64,000 nt of DNA, taken from positions 1,454,865 to 1,518,864 of the forward strand of contig NZ_LR027842.1 in NCBI RefSeq assembly GCF_900607225.1. The letters run 5' to 3'. Positions 8,537 to 18,337 of the stretch are shown here, piece after piece. The notes beneath the pieces are model-generated. The model saw only the letters and a list, made by a program, of their open reading frames with translations. It ran no database searches and was not told where the DNA came from. This DNA is from [Pseudopropionibacterium] massiliense. Lineage in GTDB: Bacteria > Actinomycetota > Actinomycetes > Propionibacteriales > Propionibacteriaceae. Made by a program: the position numbers and the translations under genes. Every line of letters starts with the position of its first letter. Within the stretch, counting starts at the first letter, position 1.

Positions 8537-9816
8537 GGGATCACCGCCTCGATCGTGGTCGGTCCTCCTGCGGGGGAGGTGACGGTCAGCCTGCCGTCGA
8601 CCCCTTGGAGGCGTTCCTCAAGACCTGCCAGGCCGTGGCCCTTGGCCGTCGAGGCGCCGCCCACGCCGTCGTCGGTGATGGTGGCGTACAGCCAGCCGTC
8701 CTGGACCGCGGTGATCAGGTCGATCGTGGTGGCCCCGGAGTGCTTGTTGGCGTTGACCAGGGATTCCGAGATCACGAAGTATGCCGCCTGCTCGACGTGA
8801 TCGGGCAGTTTCCCGGGGATGCTGGAGTAGACGGTCACCGGGATGGCGGAACGGGCGGCGGCCTCGTCGATGGCGGCCTCGAGCCCACGATCGACCAGCA
8901 CCGGCGGAGCGATGCCACGGGACAGCTGCCTCAGCTCGGCGAGGGTTTCCTGGGTCTGGGCCATGGCATCCCCCAGCATCTCGCGGGCCCGTTCCGGGTT
9001 CTGATCCAGCTGCCGGCGGGTGCGGGCCAGATCCATGTTGAGCCGCACGAGCCGCTGCTGCGGGCCGTCGTGGATGTCGCGTTCCAGTTTCCGCAGGGCC
9101 CCGGTCTCGGCGCGCTGCACCGCGGCACGGGAGTCCTTGAGCTGACCGATCCGGGCATCGTTGCGGGCCCTCAGGTTCAGCAGGGTATCGCCCACCGAGC
9201 CGTGCAGCCACGCCAGGCCACGGAACACGGTTGGCGCCAGCTTGATGGCGAGCAACCCGACCACTATGTAGATGAGTGCGTCGATGATTCTCACGAGGGT
9301 CGAGTTCAACATGGGAGTGAAACCCGTGCCCCACCAGTAGAGGTAGGCGAGACCACCACCATCCGAGTGGAAGATCTCGTTGAGGAGGGCGGAAACGGGG
9401 CCTGTCACCGGTCCCGTGCACAGGGCCACCCAGGTCACGGCCAGCGACCATGTGATCGTCGAGGTGATGAAGCCCACGAAGACCCACAGGACATCGAGCC
9501 ACGACTGGGGATCGGCGATGACGTTGAACATCGCCTTGAACCAGGAATCCCCCTCCCGACGCTGCCGATAGTGCAGTGCTGCCGGTTCGTGTCCGAAGAG
9601 TCTCGCCTGGGCGTGCCGTTCCACTGTCGCGAAGCCGCGGGTAAGCAGCAGGGCAAACGTCAGGATGGGGATGCCCAGCCAGATGATCAACAGGCCGCCT
9701 CCGAGAGAAACCAGAGGTATGACCGTGCAGAAGGCCATCAGCATGACGGGCCAGCCGAGGAGGAGGTAGGCGATGGTTCCCGCGAGTGGGGGACGGAAGG
9801 TGGGTGTCGTGTTCAT
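8524..9816 (-). CDS. Sensor histidine kinase (LiaS/NarL-partner type)
   Basis: A 430-residue membrane kinase. The N-terminal sensor region has hydrophobic segments near residues 13-60, 105-145 and 180-210, resembling the actinobacterial 'putative sensor' domain. The HisKA_3 box is ERDIHDGPQQRLV, with the phosphorylated His in DIHDGPQ, followed by a HATPase domain with an N-box (SESLVNANKHS) and DDGVGG. I chose the ATG for MNTTPTF at 9816; an in-frame ATG at 9852 would add 12 residues. It lies between a LiaF-like gene and the response regulator, forming a three-component envelope-stress module. Confidence 0.9.
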   Translation of the reverse strand: MNTTPTFRPPLAGTIAYLLLGWPVMLMAFCTVIPLVSLGGGLLIIWLGIPILTFALLLTRGFATVERHAQARLFGHEPAALHYRQRREGDSWFKAMFNVIADPQSWLDVLWVFVGFITSTITWSLAVTWVALCTGPVTGPVSALLNEIFHSDGGGLAYLYWWGTGFTPMLNSTLVRIIDALIYIVVGLLAIKLAPTVFRGLAWLHGSVGDTLLNLRARNDARIGQLKDSRAAVQRAETGALRKLERDIHDGPQQRLVRLNMDLARTRRQLDQNPERAREMLGDAMAQTQETLAELRQLSRGIAPPVLVDRGLEAAIDEAAARSAIPVTVYSSIPGKLPDHVEQAAYFVISESLVNANKHSGATTIDLITAVQDGWLYATITDDGVGGASTAKGHGLAGLEERLQGVDGRLTVTSPAGGPTTIEAVIPCES

Positions 9817-9893
9817 GGTTTCACTCTTCACCCCGGCGGCCTTCGGTCCCATCCCGCTGGCCCGAGACCCGGGGTGGGGCTGGCCCGACAGTT

Positions 9894-10529
9894 TCAGAGC
9901 AGCTCCTTGAACTTCTTGAAGAAAGATTTGTGTTTCGGGCCGTACACCTTGACGTTTCCGAAGATACAGACACCGGTCAGCACCAGTTCCGGACCGCTCT
10001 CATCCGGTTCCAGACCGGCCACCCCCACGTCCCCGAAGATGCAGGCGGCCTCGTTGCGGACCCTGACCCCGGCGGGAACTCGCAGGACCACATCGCCCAT
10101 GGCCACCATGACGTTCAACTGGGAGGACGCGGAATCGAACACGGCTTTGGTCAGGTCCAGTTTCACGTCGCCGAAGACCGTGTTCACGTGGGTGTTGGCG
10201 CGCACCCGCCAGCCCTCGCCCCGTTTGGCGTCCCCGAAGATCGCGACGATGTTCTCACTTCCCGATCCCGCCCCTGTCGGATCGATCAGCGCACGCGGCC
10301 GGTCGTCCCGGGTTCTCTCCACCAGGTACGAGGCGGGCTTGGGATCGGTGGGCACCAGGTCGGTGGTGATCTCCCGCAGATCCCCGAAGGTTTTCGCCTC
10401 CCAGGTCCTGGTGAGGCGTTCGTCGTGTTCCTCACGTGTCAGGCGGCCGTCGGAGTAGGCGTCGGTCAGCAGCTGTTCAATGGCCGTGCGATCCGCGTCC
10501 GAGCAGCGCAGGTGGTCCGGTTGGGGCAT
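9894..10529 (-). CDS. DUF1707 / LiaF C-terminal domain protein
   Basis: A 211-residue soluble protein. Residues 5-60 form a DUF1707 domain (CSDADR, then AYSDGRLTREEHDERL). The C-terminal half is a cell-wall-active (LiaF C-terminal/DUF2154-like) beta-rich domain with repeated IFGD/IFGN segments. In Firmicutes LiaF inhibits the LiaS kinase; here the gene precedes a kinase-regulator pair, so a similar accessory or inhibitory role is inferred. There is no membrane segment, unlike classical LiaF. The ATG at 10529 follows TAAGCT by 7 bases, indicating a leaderless transcript, so the longer in-frame extension upstream is rejected. Confidence 0.85.
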   Translation of the reverse strand: MPQPDHLRCSDADRTAIEQLLTDAYSDGRLTREEHDERLTRTWEAKTFGDLREITTDLVPTDPKPASYLVERTRDDRPRALIDPTGAGSGSENIVAIFGDAKRGEGWRVRANTHVNTVFGDVKLDLTKAVFDSASSQLNVMVAMGDVVLRVPAGVRVRNEAACIFGDVGVAGLEPDESGPELVLTGVCIFGNVKVYGPKHKSFFKKFKELL

Positions 10530-10536
10530 GGGCCAC

Positions 10537-10542
10537 AGCTTA
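10537..10542 (-). promoter_or_regulatory. -10 box of LiaF-like/kinase/regulator operon, leaderless
   Basis: Minus-strand TAAGCT followed by 7 bases and the ATG at 10529; no Shine-Dalgarno is present. Confidence 0.5.
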
Positions 10543-10626
10543 CGCGGTTCCCACCGGCCCGTGCGGTCCCGATCCGCATCCCGGGGTAGGGTTGGTGCCC
10601 GTTCGGGTCGGATGGAAGGAGCAGTC

Positions 10627-13600
10627 GTGGGGGACACGTTCGTGCACCTGCACTGTCACACGGAGTTCTCGATGCTCGACGGCGCGGCGCGCGTCCACGA
10701 CCTGTTCAGGGGCGCGGAACGCATGGGCATGCCGGCGCTGGCGATCACGGATCACGGGAACCTCTACGGGGCCTACGAGTTCTACAAGGCCTCCAAGAGC
10801 TACGACGTCAAACCCATCATCGGCCTGGAGGCCTACCTGACCCCGCGCACCCACCGCACCGAGCGCAAACGCGTGCAGTTCGGCGACGGTACCGGCGACG
10901 ACGTCGCATCGAAGGGCGCCTACACCCACATGACGATGTGGGCCTCCGACAAGCAGGCCATGCACAACCTGTTCAAACTCAGCTCCCGGAGTTCCCTGGA
11001 GGGGTTCTTCTACAAACCCCGCGCCGACCGGGAACTCCTGAACGAGTACGGCAAGGGATTGATCGCCACCACGGGCTGCCCCTCGGGTGAGGTCCAGACC
11101 TTCCTCCGGCTCGGCCAGTACGACAACGCCCGGGCCGCGGCGGCGGAGTTCCGCGACATCTTCGGGGAGGGCAATTTCTACGTCGAGCTGATGGATCACG
11201 GCCTGTCGATCGAGAACAAGGTGCGGTGCGACCTGCTCCGCATCGCCAAGGACCTCAAACTGCCCCTGGTGGCCACCAACGACCTCCACTACGTGCGCGC
11301 CGAGGACGCCGACGCCCACGACACCCTGCTGTGCGTCTCGGCGGGTTCCCGCAAGGCCCAGACCGACCGGTTCAGGTTCGACGGCTCCGGCTACTACCTC
11401 AAGAGCCCCGAGGAGATGCGGGCCCTGTTCAAGGACCTCCCCGAGGCCTGCGACAACACCCTCGCCATCGCGGAACGCATCGAAACCGTTTTCGACGAGG
11501 GCATCGGCACCTACATGCCCCGCTTCGACTGCCCCGACGGCGAAACCGAGAACTCCTGGTTCCACAAGGAGGTGGAGAGGGGACTCCACCAGCGCTACCC
11601 CGACGGCATTCCCGACGAGGTCATCGAACGCGCCGAGTTCGAATCCGGGATCATCTCCAAGATGGGATTCACCGGCTACTTCCTGGTGGTCGCGGACTTC
11701 ATCAACTGGGCCAAGAACAACGGCATCCGCGTGGGTCCCGGCCGCGGGTCGGGCGCAGGGTCCATGTGCGCCTACGCCATGCGCATCACCGACCTCGACC
11801 CCCTCGAGCACGGCCTGCTGTTCGAGAGGTTCCTCAACCCCGAACGCGTCTCCATGCCGGACTTCGACATCGACTTCGACGACCGCCGCCGCGGCGAGGT
11901 GATCCAGTACGTCACCCACAAGTACGGCTCCGACAAGGTGGCCCAGATCATCACCTACGGCTCCATCAAGGCGAAGGCCGCCGTCAAGGACGCCTCCCGG
12001 GTGCTGGACATGCCGTTCGCCGTCGGGGAGCGGATCACCAAGGCCATGCCCGCCGATGTCATGGGCAAGGGGGTTCCGCTGCCGGAGCTGTTCAACCCGG
12101 AACACAAACGCTACGCCGAGGGCCAGGAGTTCCGTGACCTCTACGACTCGGACCCGGACGTCAAGACCGTGGTCGAGGCGGCCAAGGGCATCGAGGGACT
12201 GAAACGCCAGTGGGGTGTGCACGCCGCCGGGGTGATCATGTCGAACGCCCCTTTGCAGGACGTCATCCCGGTGATGAAACGGGAATCCGACGGCGCCATC
12301 ATCACCCAGTTCGACTACCCGGGATGCGAATCCCTCGGGTTGATCAAGATGGATTTCCTGGGGTTGCGGAACCTCACGGTTATCGCCGACGCGGTGAACA
12401 ACATCAAGATCAACCGCGACATCGACATCGTGCTGGAGGACCTTCCCCTGACCGATCCCGCCACCTACGACCTGCTGCAGCGCGGCGACACCCTAGGGGT
12501 CTTCCAGCTCGACGGCGGCCCGATGCGGCAGCTCCTGCGTTCCATGCAGCCCGACTGCTTCGAGGACATCTCCGCCGTCGGTGCGCTCTACCGTCCCGGT
12601 CCCATGGGCGCCGACTCGCACAACAAGTACGCGCGACGCAAGACCGGGCGCGAGAAGGTGGAACCGATCCACCCGGAGCTCGCCGAGGCCTTGGAGCCGA
12701 TCCTGGGGGAGACCTACGGCCTGATCGTCTACCAGGAACAGGTGATGGCGATCGCCCAGCAGCTCGCCGGGTACACGCTGGGCGCCGCCGACATGCTCCG
12801 CCGCGCCATGGGCAAGAAGAAGAAGGCGGAGCTGGACGCCCACTACGAACGCTTCAGCAAGGGCATGAAGGAACGGGGATTCAGCCAGGGACCCATCGAC
12901 GTGCTCTGGAACATCCTGCTGCCGTTCTCGGACTACGCCTTCAACAAGGCCCACTCGGCAGCCTACGGGCTGGTCTCCTACTGGACCGCCTACCTGAAGG
13001 CGAACTACCCGACCGAGTACATGGCGGCGCTGCTGCAGTCGGTCCGCGACGACAAGGACAAGTCCGCCGGTTACCTGGCGGAGTGCCGGCGCATGGGGAT
13101 CCACGTCCTGCCCCCCGACGTCAACTCCTCCGAGATCGCCTTCACCCCCGTCGGCAAGGACATCCGTTTCGGGCTGGGGGCCGTCCGCAACGTCGGCGAC
13201 AAGGTGGTCTCCGCGTGGACCGCGGAACGGGCCCGGGAAGGCAAGGCCAAGGACTTCCACGACTTCCTCGACAAGGCCCCCTTGCTGATGTGCAACAAAC
13301 GGGTGATCGAATCGCTGATCAAGGCAGGCGGGTTCGACGAGCTGGGCCACACCCGGAGGTCGCTGATGACCGTCCACGAGGACGCCGTCGACTCTGTGAT
13401 CGAGCTCAAGAAGAACGAGGAACACGGCCAGTTCGATCTCTTCGGGGACTTCGGCGGTGACGGTGAGGGCGGTCTCGACAGGCAGCCCGTGCCCGACCTG
13501 GAGGAATGGGACAAACGCACGAAGCTGGCCTTCGAACGGGAGATGCTGGGACTGTACGTCTCCGATCACCCGCTCAACGGCCTGGAACACGTGCTGCTCC

Positions 13601-14163
13601 AGCACGGCAAACACTCAGTCTCGAGCCTCGCCGCGGAGGGCGGGTTCCGGGGTGAGACCACCGTGTGCGGGCTCATCACCTCGGTGACCAGACGGGTCAA
13701 CAAGAAGGGGGCATTCTACGCGGTCCTCGTGCTGGAGGACCTGGAGGCCAGCATCGAGGTCACGGTCTTCCCGAAGGTCTACGACGTGGTCGCCCAGTAC
13801 CTGGCCCCGGACACCATCGTCTCGGTCAAGGGCGTGGTGGAGGAAGCGGAGGACCGGGCGCGGATACGGGCCCAGGACGTGCACGCCCCACAGGTGAGCG
13901 CCGACGGTGGCCTGGGGCCGGTGGTGCTGACCCTGCCGACGGTGCGCTGCACCCCGGGAGTGGTGGGCAACCTCAAACAGGTGCTGTCGGGTCATCCCGG
14001 GTCCGCAGAGGTACATCTCCAGCTCCGCAACGGCGACCGGCTCACCACTTTCCGGCTCGGCAACGGTTTCCACGTCGCCCCGAGCTCGCCGTTGTTCGCC
14101 GACCTGAAGGCGCTGCTGGGGCCTGGCGCGGTGTCCTTCGGGAAGGGGGCGGCGCATGGCTGA
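10627..14163 (+). CDS. dnaE: DNA polymerase III alpha subunit (DnaE1)
   Basis: The replicative polymerase, 1178 residues. Order of domains: PHP domain (HLHCHTEFSMLDG, ITDHGNLYG), polymerase palm with the catalytic acidic motif PDFDIDFDD, fingers, helix-hairpin-helix region, beta-clamp binding/OB-fold domain (VCGLITSVTRRVNKKG), and a C-terminal tail. The PHP histidines and aspartates look intact, consistent with the actinobacterial DnaE1 proofreading-type PHP. The GTG at 10627 is chosen because AAGGAG lies 5 bases before it and the protein then begins at the conserved PHP strand; earlier in-frame ATGs lack support. It overlaps the next gene by 8 bases. Confidence 0.97.
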   Translation: MGDTFVHLHCHTEFSMLDGAARVHDLFRGAERMGMPALAITDHGNLYGAYEFYKASKSYDVKPIIGLEAYLTPRTHRTERKRVQFGDGTGDDVASKGAYTHMTMWASDKQAMHNLFKLSSRSSLEGFFYKPRADRELLNEYGKGLIATTGCPSGEVQTFLRLGQYDNARAAAAEFRDIFGEGNFYVELMDHGLSIENKVRCDLLRIAKDLKLPLVATNDLHYVRAEDADAHDTLLCVSAGSRKAQTDRFRFDGSGYYLKSPEEMRALFKDLPEACDNTLAIAERIETVFDEGIGTYMPRFDCPDGETENSWFHKEVERGLHQRYPDGIPDEVIERAEFESGIISKMGFTGYFLVVADFINWAKNNGIRVGPGRGSGAGSMCAYAMRITDLDPLEHGLLFERFLNPERVSMPDFDIDFDDRRRGEVIQYVTHKYGSDKVAQIITYGSIKAKAAVKDASRVLDMPFAVGERITKAMPADVMGKGVPLPELFNPEHKRYAEGQEFRDLYDSDPDVKTVVEAAKGIEGLKRQWGVHAAGVIMSNAPLQDVIPVMKRESDGAIITQFDYPGCESLGLIKMDFLGLRNLTVIADAVNNIKINRDIDIVLEDLPLTDPATYDLLQRGDTLGVFQLDGGPMRQLLRSMQPDCFEDISAVGALYRPGPMGADSHNKYARRKTGREKVEPIHPELAEALEPILGETYGLIVYQEQVMAIAQQLAGYTLGAADMLRRAMGKKKKAELDAHYERFSKGMKERGFSQGPIDVLWNILLPFSDYAFNKAHSAAYGLVSYWTAYLKANYPTEYMAALLQSVRDDKDKSAGYLAECRRMGIHVLPPDVNSSEIAFTPVGKDIRFGLGAVRNVGDKVVSAWTAERAREGKAKDFHDFLDKAPLLMCNKRVIESLIKAGGFDELGHTRRSLMTVHEDAVDSVIELKKNEEHGQFDLFGDFGGDGEGGLDRQPVPDLEEWDKRTKLAFEREMLGLYVSDHPLNGLEHVLLQHGKHSVSSLAAEGGFRGETTVCGLITSVTRRVNKKGAFYAVLVLEDLEASIEVTVFPKVYDVVAQYLAPDTIVSVKGVVEEAEDRARIRAQDVHAPQVSADGGLGPVVLTLPTVRCTPGVVGNLKQVLSGHPGSAEVHLQLRNGDRLTTFRLGNGFHVAPSSPLFADLKALLGPGAVSFGKGAAHG

Positions 14164-14713
14164 GCCTCGCCCTTCCCGGGCCATGCCCCGCCTGCTGTGG
14201 CGCGTACTCCAGTTCCTCGGGGTGCTGCTGGGGCTGGGGGCCCTGTGTGCCCTCGCATGGGCATGGCTCGCACGCAGGCCCGGGTATCTCGTCTCCCAGG
14301 AACTCGGGGCGAGCCTGTCGGAGCGGGGACTGGCGGAGGTTTTCTCCGCGGATGCGCTGTTCGTCCTGCTCGCCGCCCTGAGCGGGCTCGCAATCGGGTT
14401 GATCTCCTGGTGGTGGTTCAGGAATCGTGGCTGGTGGGTGTGCGTGGCCGCCGTCGGGGGGGCGTTGATGGTCTGTCTGCTCATCTGGCTGGGTGGGATG
14501 TGGATTCTGCCACCGAGTTTCGATTCCCGCCTCGCGGCGGCCTCCGCCGGGGACATCGTTCCCATTGACCTGAGCCTGCACTCGATGTCTGCCCTGCTGG
14601 TGGGGCCGTTCTGCGCCATCACCCCCGTGATGCTGCTCGCGGCATTCTGGCCTGAACCGCATCCCGTTCAGGCACCACCATCGGAGCCTCGCAGGATCGC
14701 GGCGGTAGACTGA
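14156..14713 (+). CDS. Conserved membrane protein of unknown function
   Basis: 185 residues with four predicted membrane segments (roughly residues 15-38, 66-90, 94-118 and 142-165) and short proline- and charge-rich ends. I see no catalytic motif. It overlaps dnaE by 8 bases, so it is probably cotranslated, and ends 6 bases before hisD. Unnamed small membrane proteins between dnaE and hisD are plausible in actinobacteria, but I cannot assign a family with certainty. Confidence 0.75.
   Translation: MAEPRPSRAMPRLLWRVLQFLGVLLGLGALCALAWAWLARRPGYLVSQELGASLSERGLAEVFSADALFVLLAALSGLAIGLISWWWFRNRGWWVCVAAVGGALMVCLLIWLGGMWILPPSFDSRLAAASAGDIVPIDLSLHSMSALLVGPFCAITPVMLLAAFWPEPHPVQAPPSEPRRIAAVD
14706..14711 (+). 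promoter_or_regulatory. -10 box of hisD, leaderless
   Basis: TAGACT overlaps the end of the membrane-protein gene (stop 14711-14713) and is followed by 8 bases and the hisD GTG. No Shine-Dalgarno precedes the GTG. Confidence 0.5.
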
Positions 14714-14719
14714 TCGACC

Positions 14720-16021
14720 GTGCTTAGAACGGTTGATCTGACGAGCATCGACGGCGGCTACCGTGCCCACGTTCCCAGGGCGGCGCTGGATGTAGCGGGG
14801 GCCATGGAGGCGGTGCGAGGGGTGTGCGACGCCGTCCGTGACCAGGGAACCGAGGCGCTCGCCGAGTACTCACAACGCTTCGACGGCGTGGTTCCCAGGA
14901 CCTTCCGGGTGCCCGGAAGGGTGCTGGCCGAGGCCGCCGAACAGCTCGACCCGGAGCTCCGCGAGGCCTTCGAGGAGTCCATTCGGCGGCGCCGGCGCGT
15001 CGCCGAGACCCTGGAGCACGAAACCGATCCCGCCCCCGCCGTCCTGGCCGAGGGCGCCCGGGTCGGGTTGCGCAACATCCCCGTCGAACGGGTCGGCCTC
15101 TACGTGCCGGGGGGGCTCGCCCCGCTGGCCTCCAGCGTGATCATGAACGTCGTTCCCGCCCAGGCGGCCGGTGTCGGGGAGATCGCCGTCGCATCCCCGC
15201 CGCAGGCCGGATTCGGCGGCTGGCCGCACCCGAACATCCTCGCCCTGTGCCACATGCTCGGGGTCGAGGAGGTCTACGCCGTCGGCGGGGCCCAGGCGAT
15301 CGCGATGTTCGCCCACGGGGTGACCGGCCTCTGTGCCCCCGTCGCCATGGTCACCGGACCCGGGAACATCTACGTGGTGGCGGCGAAACGGATGCTGCGG
15401 GGAATCGTGGGTATCGACTCCGAGGCCGGACCCACCGAGATCGCCATCATCGCGGATTCCTCCGCGAATCCCGCCTACGTGGCCGCCGACCTGATCTCCC
15501 AGGCAGAGCACGACCCGATGGCCGCGTCCGTCCTGATCACGGACTCCCCGGAACTCGCCGATTCCGTGGCGGCCGAGCTGGAGCCCCGGGTGGCGGCCAC
15601 GAAACACCGGGAACGGATCCGTACCGCCCTGACGGGGCAGCAGTCGGCCGTGCTGCTGGTGCGCGACCTCGATCAGGCGGTCGAGGTCGCGGATGCCTAC
15701 GCCGCCGAACACCTGGAGATCCAGACCCGCGACGCCGGAGAAGTCGCCGCCCGGATCCGCAACGCCGGCGCCATCTTCGTCGGCGACCACTCACCGGTCA
15801 GTCTCGGCGACTACTCGGCCGGCTCCACCCACGTCCTGCCGACCGCTGGCTGCGCGTGCCACGGATCGGGGCTGACCGTGCGTTCCTTCATGCGCACCGT
15901 GCACGTCATCGACTACTCGGCACGGGCCCTGACCGAGATCGCCGACGGGATCGAACGGTTCGCGCTGGCCGAGGACCTCCCGGGTCACGCCGCGGCGATC
16001 ACGGTCAGGACGAGACGATGA
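14720..16021 (+). CDS. hisD: Histidinol dehydrogenase
   Basis: Catalyses the last two steps of histidine synthesis, L-histidinol to histidine, with NAD and zinc. The 433-residue protein has the expected length. Recognisable motifs are [30 protein letters not shown], and AEHLEIQ, whose His and Glu belong to the zinc/catalytic set. The segment [20 protein letters not shown] replaces the commoner actinobacterial LPT.G.ARHSSGL, a mild local variation. It starts with GTG and overlaps hisC by ATGA. First gene of the his cluster. Confidence 0.96.
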   Translation: MLRTVDLTSIDGGYRAHVPRAALDVAGAMEAVRGVCDAVRDQGTEALAEYSQRFDGVVPRTFRVPGRVLAEAAEQLDPELREAFEESIRRRRRVAETLEHETDPAPAVLAEGARVGLRNIPVERVGLYVPGGLAPLASSVIMNVVPAQAAGVGEIAVASPPQAGFGGWPHPNILALCHMLGVEEVYAVGGAQAIAMFAHGVTGLCAPVAMVTGPGNIYVVAAKRMLRGIVGIDSEAGPTEIAIIADSSANPAYVAADLISQAEHDPMAASVLITDSPELADSVAAELEPRVAATKHRERIRTALTGQQSAVLLVRDLDQAVEVADAYAAEHLEIQTRDAGEVAARIRNAGAIFVGDHSPVSLGDYSAGSTHVLPTAGCACHGSGLTVRSFMRTVHVIDYSARALTEIADGIERFALAEDLPGHAAAITVRTRR

Positions 16022-17103
16022 GCGGGTCCGCCGGCCTGCCGCTCCGGGACGACCTGGTGGGGGAGGAACCCTACGGAGCGCCACAGATCGACGTGCCCGT
16101 GATCCTCAACGTCAACGAGAACCCCTACCCGCCCTCCGCCGGGTTGAGGCGGGCCATGGGGCAGGCCGTCCAGGAGGCCGCCGCGACGATGAACCGCTAC
16201 CCGGACCGGGAAGCGGTGGCGCTCCGCGAGGACCTGGCTGCCTATCTCGGCAACGGCCTGACCGCCCGCAACATCTGGGTGGGAAACGGGTCCAACGAGA
16301 TCATGGGGCAGCTGCTGACCGCTTTCGGAGGGCCGGGCCGCAGGATGCTGACCTTCACCCCCACCTATTCCATGTATCCCGAGTACGCGCGCAACACCTG
16401 CACCTCCTACGTGACCGAGTCCCGCAACCCTGACTTCACGGTGGATGCCGACCTGGTGCTCTCCGCCGTGGAGCGCCACGCACCGACCGTGGTCGTCATC
16501 ACCACCCCGAACAACCCGACCGGCACCCGCACCGCCCCGGAAGTGATCGATGAGATCTGCTCCGCCACGGACGCGATCGTCGTGGTCGACGAGGCCTATC
16601 AGGAGTTCTCCCGCCACCCCGGGGCGTTGTCGTTGCTGGCCGGGCATCCCCGGCTCGTCATCACCCGCACCATGTCGAAGGCCTTCGCCATGGCCGGTGG
16701 GCGCGTCGGATACCTGGCCGCATCCCCGGAGATCGTGGACGCCTGTCGGATCGTGCGGCTGCCCTACCACATGAGCCTCCAGACCCAGGTCCTGGCACGG
16801 GTGGCCCTCGCGCACCGGGACGAGCTGCTGTCCCGGGTGGAGGAGCTGGCCGAGGAGTGCCGGGTCCTCCAGGGCTGGCTTCGGGGCCACGGCTACGAGG
16901 TGATTCGCTCGGAGGCGAACTTCGTGCTGTTCGGGCGCTTCGGGGACCGTCACGCAGTGTGGCAGGGGCTGCTGGACCGCGGGGTGCTGATCCGCGAAAC
17001 CGGACCCGACGGGTTCCTGAGGGCCTCCGCCGGCACCCCCCGGGAAATGGCGGCCCTGAAACGGGCACTCACCGAGATCAATCCGGAAGGACGTCATTCA
17101 TGA
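16018..17103 (+). CDS. hisC: Histidinol-phosphate aminotransferase
   Basis: PLP-dependent class I/II aminotransferase, 361 residues, making L-histidinol phosphate from imidazole-acetol phosphate. The N-terminal [10 protein letters not shown], the cofactor-contacting NNPTG and the Schiff-base lysine in [15 protein letters not shown] are all present, and a C-terminal Arg lies in [10 protein letters not shown]. The start ATG overlaps the hisD stop by 4 bases and the stop overlaps hisB in the same way. Some actinobacterial HisC proteins also transaminate aromatic acids, which cannot be judged here. Confidence 0.96.
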   Translation: MSGSAGLPLRDDLVGEEPYGAPQIDVPVILNVNENPYPPSAGLRRAMGQAVQEAAATMNRYPDREAVALREDLAAYLGNGLTARNIWVGNGSNEIMGQLLTAFGGPGRRMLTFTPTYSMYPEYARNTCTSYVTESRNPDFTVDADLVLSAVERHAPTVVVITTPNNPTGTRTAPEVIDEICSATDAIVVVDEAYQEFSRHPGALSLLAGHPRLVITRTMSKAFAMAGGRVGYLAASPEIVDACRIVRLPYHMSLQTQVLARVALAHRDELLSRVEELAEECRVLQGWLRGHGYEVIRSEANFVLFGRFGDRHAVWQGLLDRGVLIRETGPDGFLRASAGTPREMAALKRALTEINPEGRHS

Positions 17104-17708
17104 GCCGCACTGCAACCAGGTCCCGGACCACCAGCGAATCCGAGATCACCGTCACCCTCGACCTGGACGGAACCGGCCACAGCCGGATCTCGACCGGGGT
17201 CGGTTTCTACGACCACATGCTCACCGCGCTGTCCAGGCACTCCCTGATCGACCTCGACATCCAGGCCAGCGGGGACGTGCACATCGACGGGCACCACGTC
17301 GTCGAGGACACCGCGATCGTGCTCGGCCAGGCTCTGGGCGAGGCCCTCGGGGACAAACGCGGCATCCGGCGTTACGCGGACGCCACCGTGCCCCTCGACG
17401 AGGCCCTGGCGCACTGCGTTGTCGACGTGGCGGGGCGCCCCTACGTGGTGTGTTCGGGCGAGCCCGAAACACAGGCCTACGCCCGCATCGGCGGATCGGG
17501 TGTCACCTACGCGGGCTCCATGACCTACCACGTTTTCGAGTCCCTCGGGGTGAACGCAGGGTTGTGCATTCACCTGCGGCTTCTCGCCGGCCGTGACCCG
17601 CACCACATCGTCGAGGCCGAGTACAAGGCCCTGGCGCGTGCGTTGCGCGACGCCGTCGCCCTCGATCCGCGCGTTGTGGGTGTGCCCTCCACGAAGGGGG
17701 CGCTCTGA
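17100..17708 (+). CDS. hisB: Imidazoleglycerol-phosphate dehydratase
   Basis: Monofunctional IGPD (202 residues), without the phosphatase domain seen in enterobacterial HisB. It binds manganese through conserved histidine clusters, seen here as [29 protein letters not shown], and [17 protein letters not shown]. It converts imidazole glycerol phosphate to imidazole-acetol phosphate, the HisC substrate. It is coupled to hisC by an ATGA overlap. Confidence 0.97.
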   Translation: MSRTATRSRTTSESEITVTLDLDGTGHSRISTGVGFYDHMLTALSRHSLIDLDIQASGDVHIDGHHVVEDTAIVLGQALGEALGDKRGIRRYADATVPLDEALAHCVVDVAGRPYVVCSGEPETQAYARIGGSGVTYAGSMTYHVFESLGVNAGLCIHLRLLAGRDPHHIVEAEYKALARALRDAVALDPRVVGVPSTKGAL

Positions 17709-17716
17709 ACCCCCGG

Positions 17717-18337
17717 GTGGGGTTGTTCGACTACGGATCGGGCAACCTGCACTCCGCGGCACGGTCGTTGGCGGCGGCCGGGGGCAGGGTCGTGCTGACC
17801 GGGGACATCCGGGAACTCGCGGGATGCGATGCGCTGGTGGTGCCCGGCGTCGGGGCCTACGCCGCCTGCATGGCGGGGCTGCGGGCGGCCGGGGGAGCGG
17901 AGCTCCTGGCGGGTTGGCTGCCCACCGGGAAGCCACTGCTGGGCATCTGTGTGGGGCACCAGATCCTTTTCGAGGAGGGCACCGAGCACGGCATCCGCAC
18001 CACTGGCCTTGGCATCTGGCCGGGAACCGTGCAGATCTTGGCGGCCCGTCGGCTTCCGCACATGGGCTGGAATCGCGTCGAGGTTCCCCCGGGCAGCCGT
18101 CTGTTCGCAGGCGTCGAGGACGAACGGTTCTACTTCGTTCACAGCTACGCGGCGACCCGGATGCCGGGGAACGGCGACACCCTGGTGACCACCGCCACCC
18201 ACGAGGTTCCCTTCGTGGCCGCCGTGGAGCGGGGGAATGTCTGCTCCACACAGTTCCATCCCGAGAAATCCGGGGAGGCCGGCGCCCGGCTGCTGCGCAA
18301 CTGGCTGGATCCGCTGAACCCTCAGGACGCCAGCTGA
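17717..18337 (+). CDS. hisH: Imidazole glycerol phosphate synthase, glutaminase subunit
   Basis: Class I glutamine amidotransferase (206 residues) that supplies ammonia to HisF. Nucleophile C78 is in GICVGHQ, and the His/Glu pair H181/E183 is in FHPEKSG. The start used is GTG at 17717. A CTG at 17705 overlapping the hisB stop is in frame, would add four residues (LNPR) and has GAAGGGGG about 10 bases before it, so it is a real alternative. hisF is not in the window. The 3' end overlaps the sirtuin gene by 16 bases, convergently. Confidence 0.93.
   Translation: MGLFDYGSGNLHSAARSLAAAGGRVVLTGDIRELAGCDALVVPGVGAYAACMAGLRAAGGAELLAGWLPTGKPLLGICVGHQILFEEGTEHGIRTTGLGIWPGTVQILAARRLPHMGWNRVEVPPGSRLFAGVEDERFYFVHSYAATRMPGNGDTLVTTATHEVPFVAAVERGNVCSTQFHPEKSGEAGARLLRNWLDPLNPQDAS

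Noticed and set aside
10480-10626. Longer N-terminus for dnaE
   Set aside because: The extension covers the divergent promoter region and lacks PHP-domain similarity; AAGGAG is placed for GTG 10627.
10540-12222. 560-codon minus-strand open frame opposite dnaE
   Set aside because: Antisense shadow of dnaE with Val/Gly/His-rich low-information translation.
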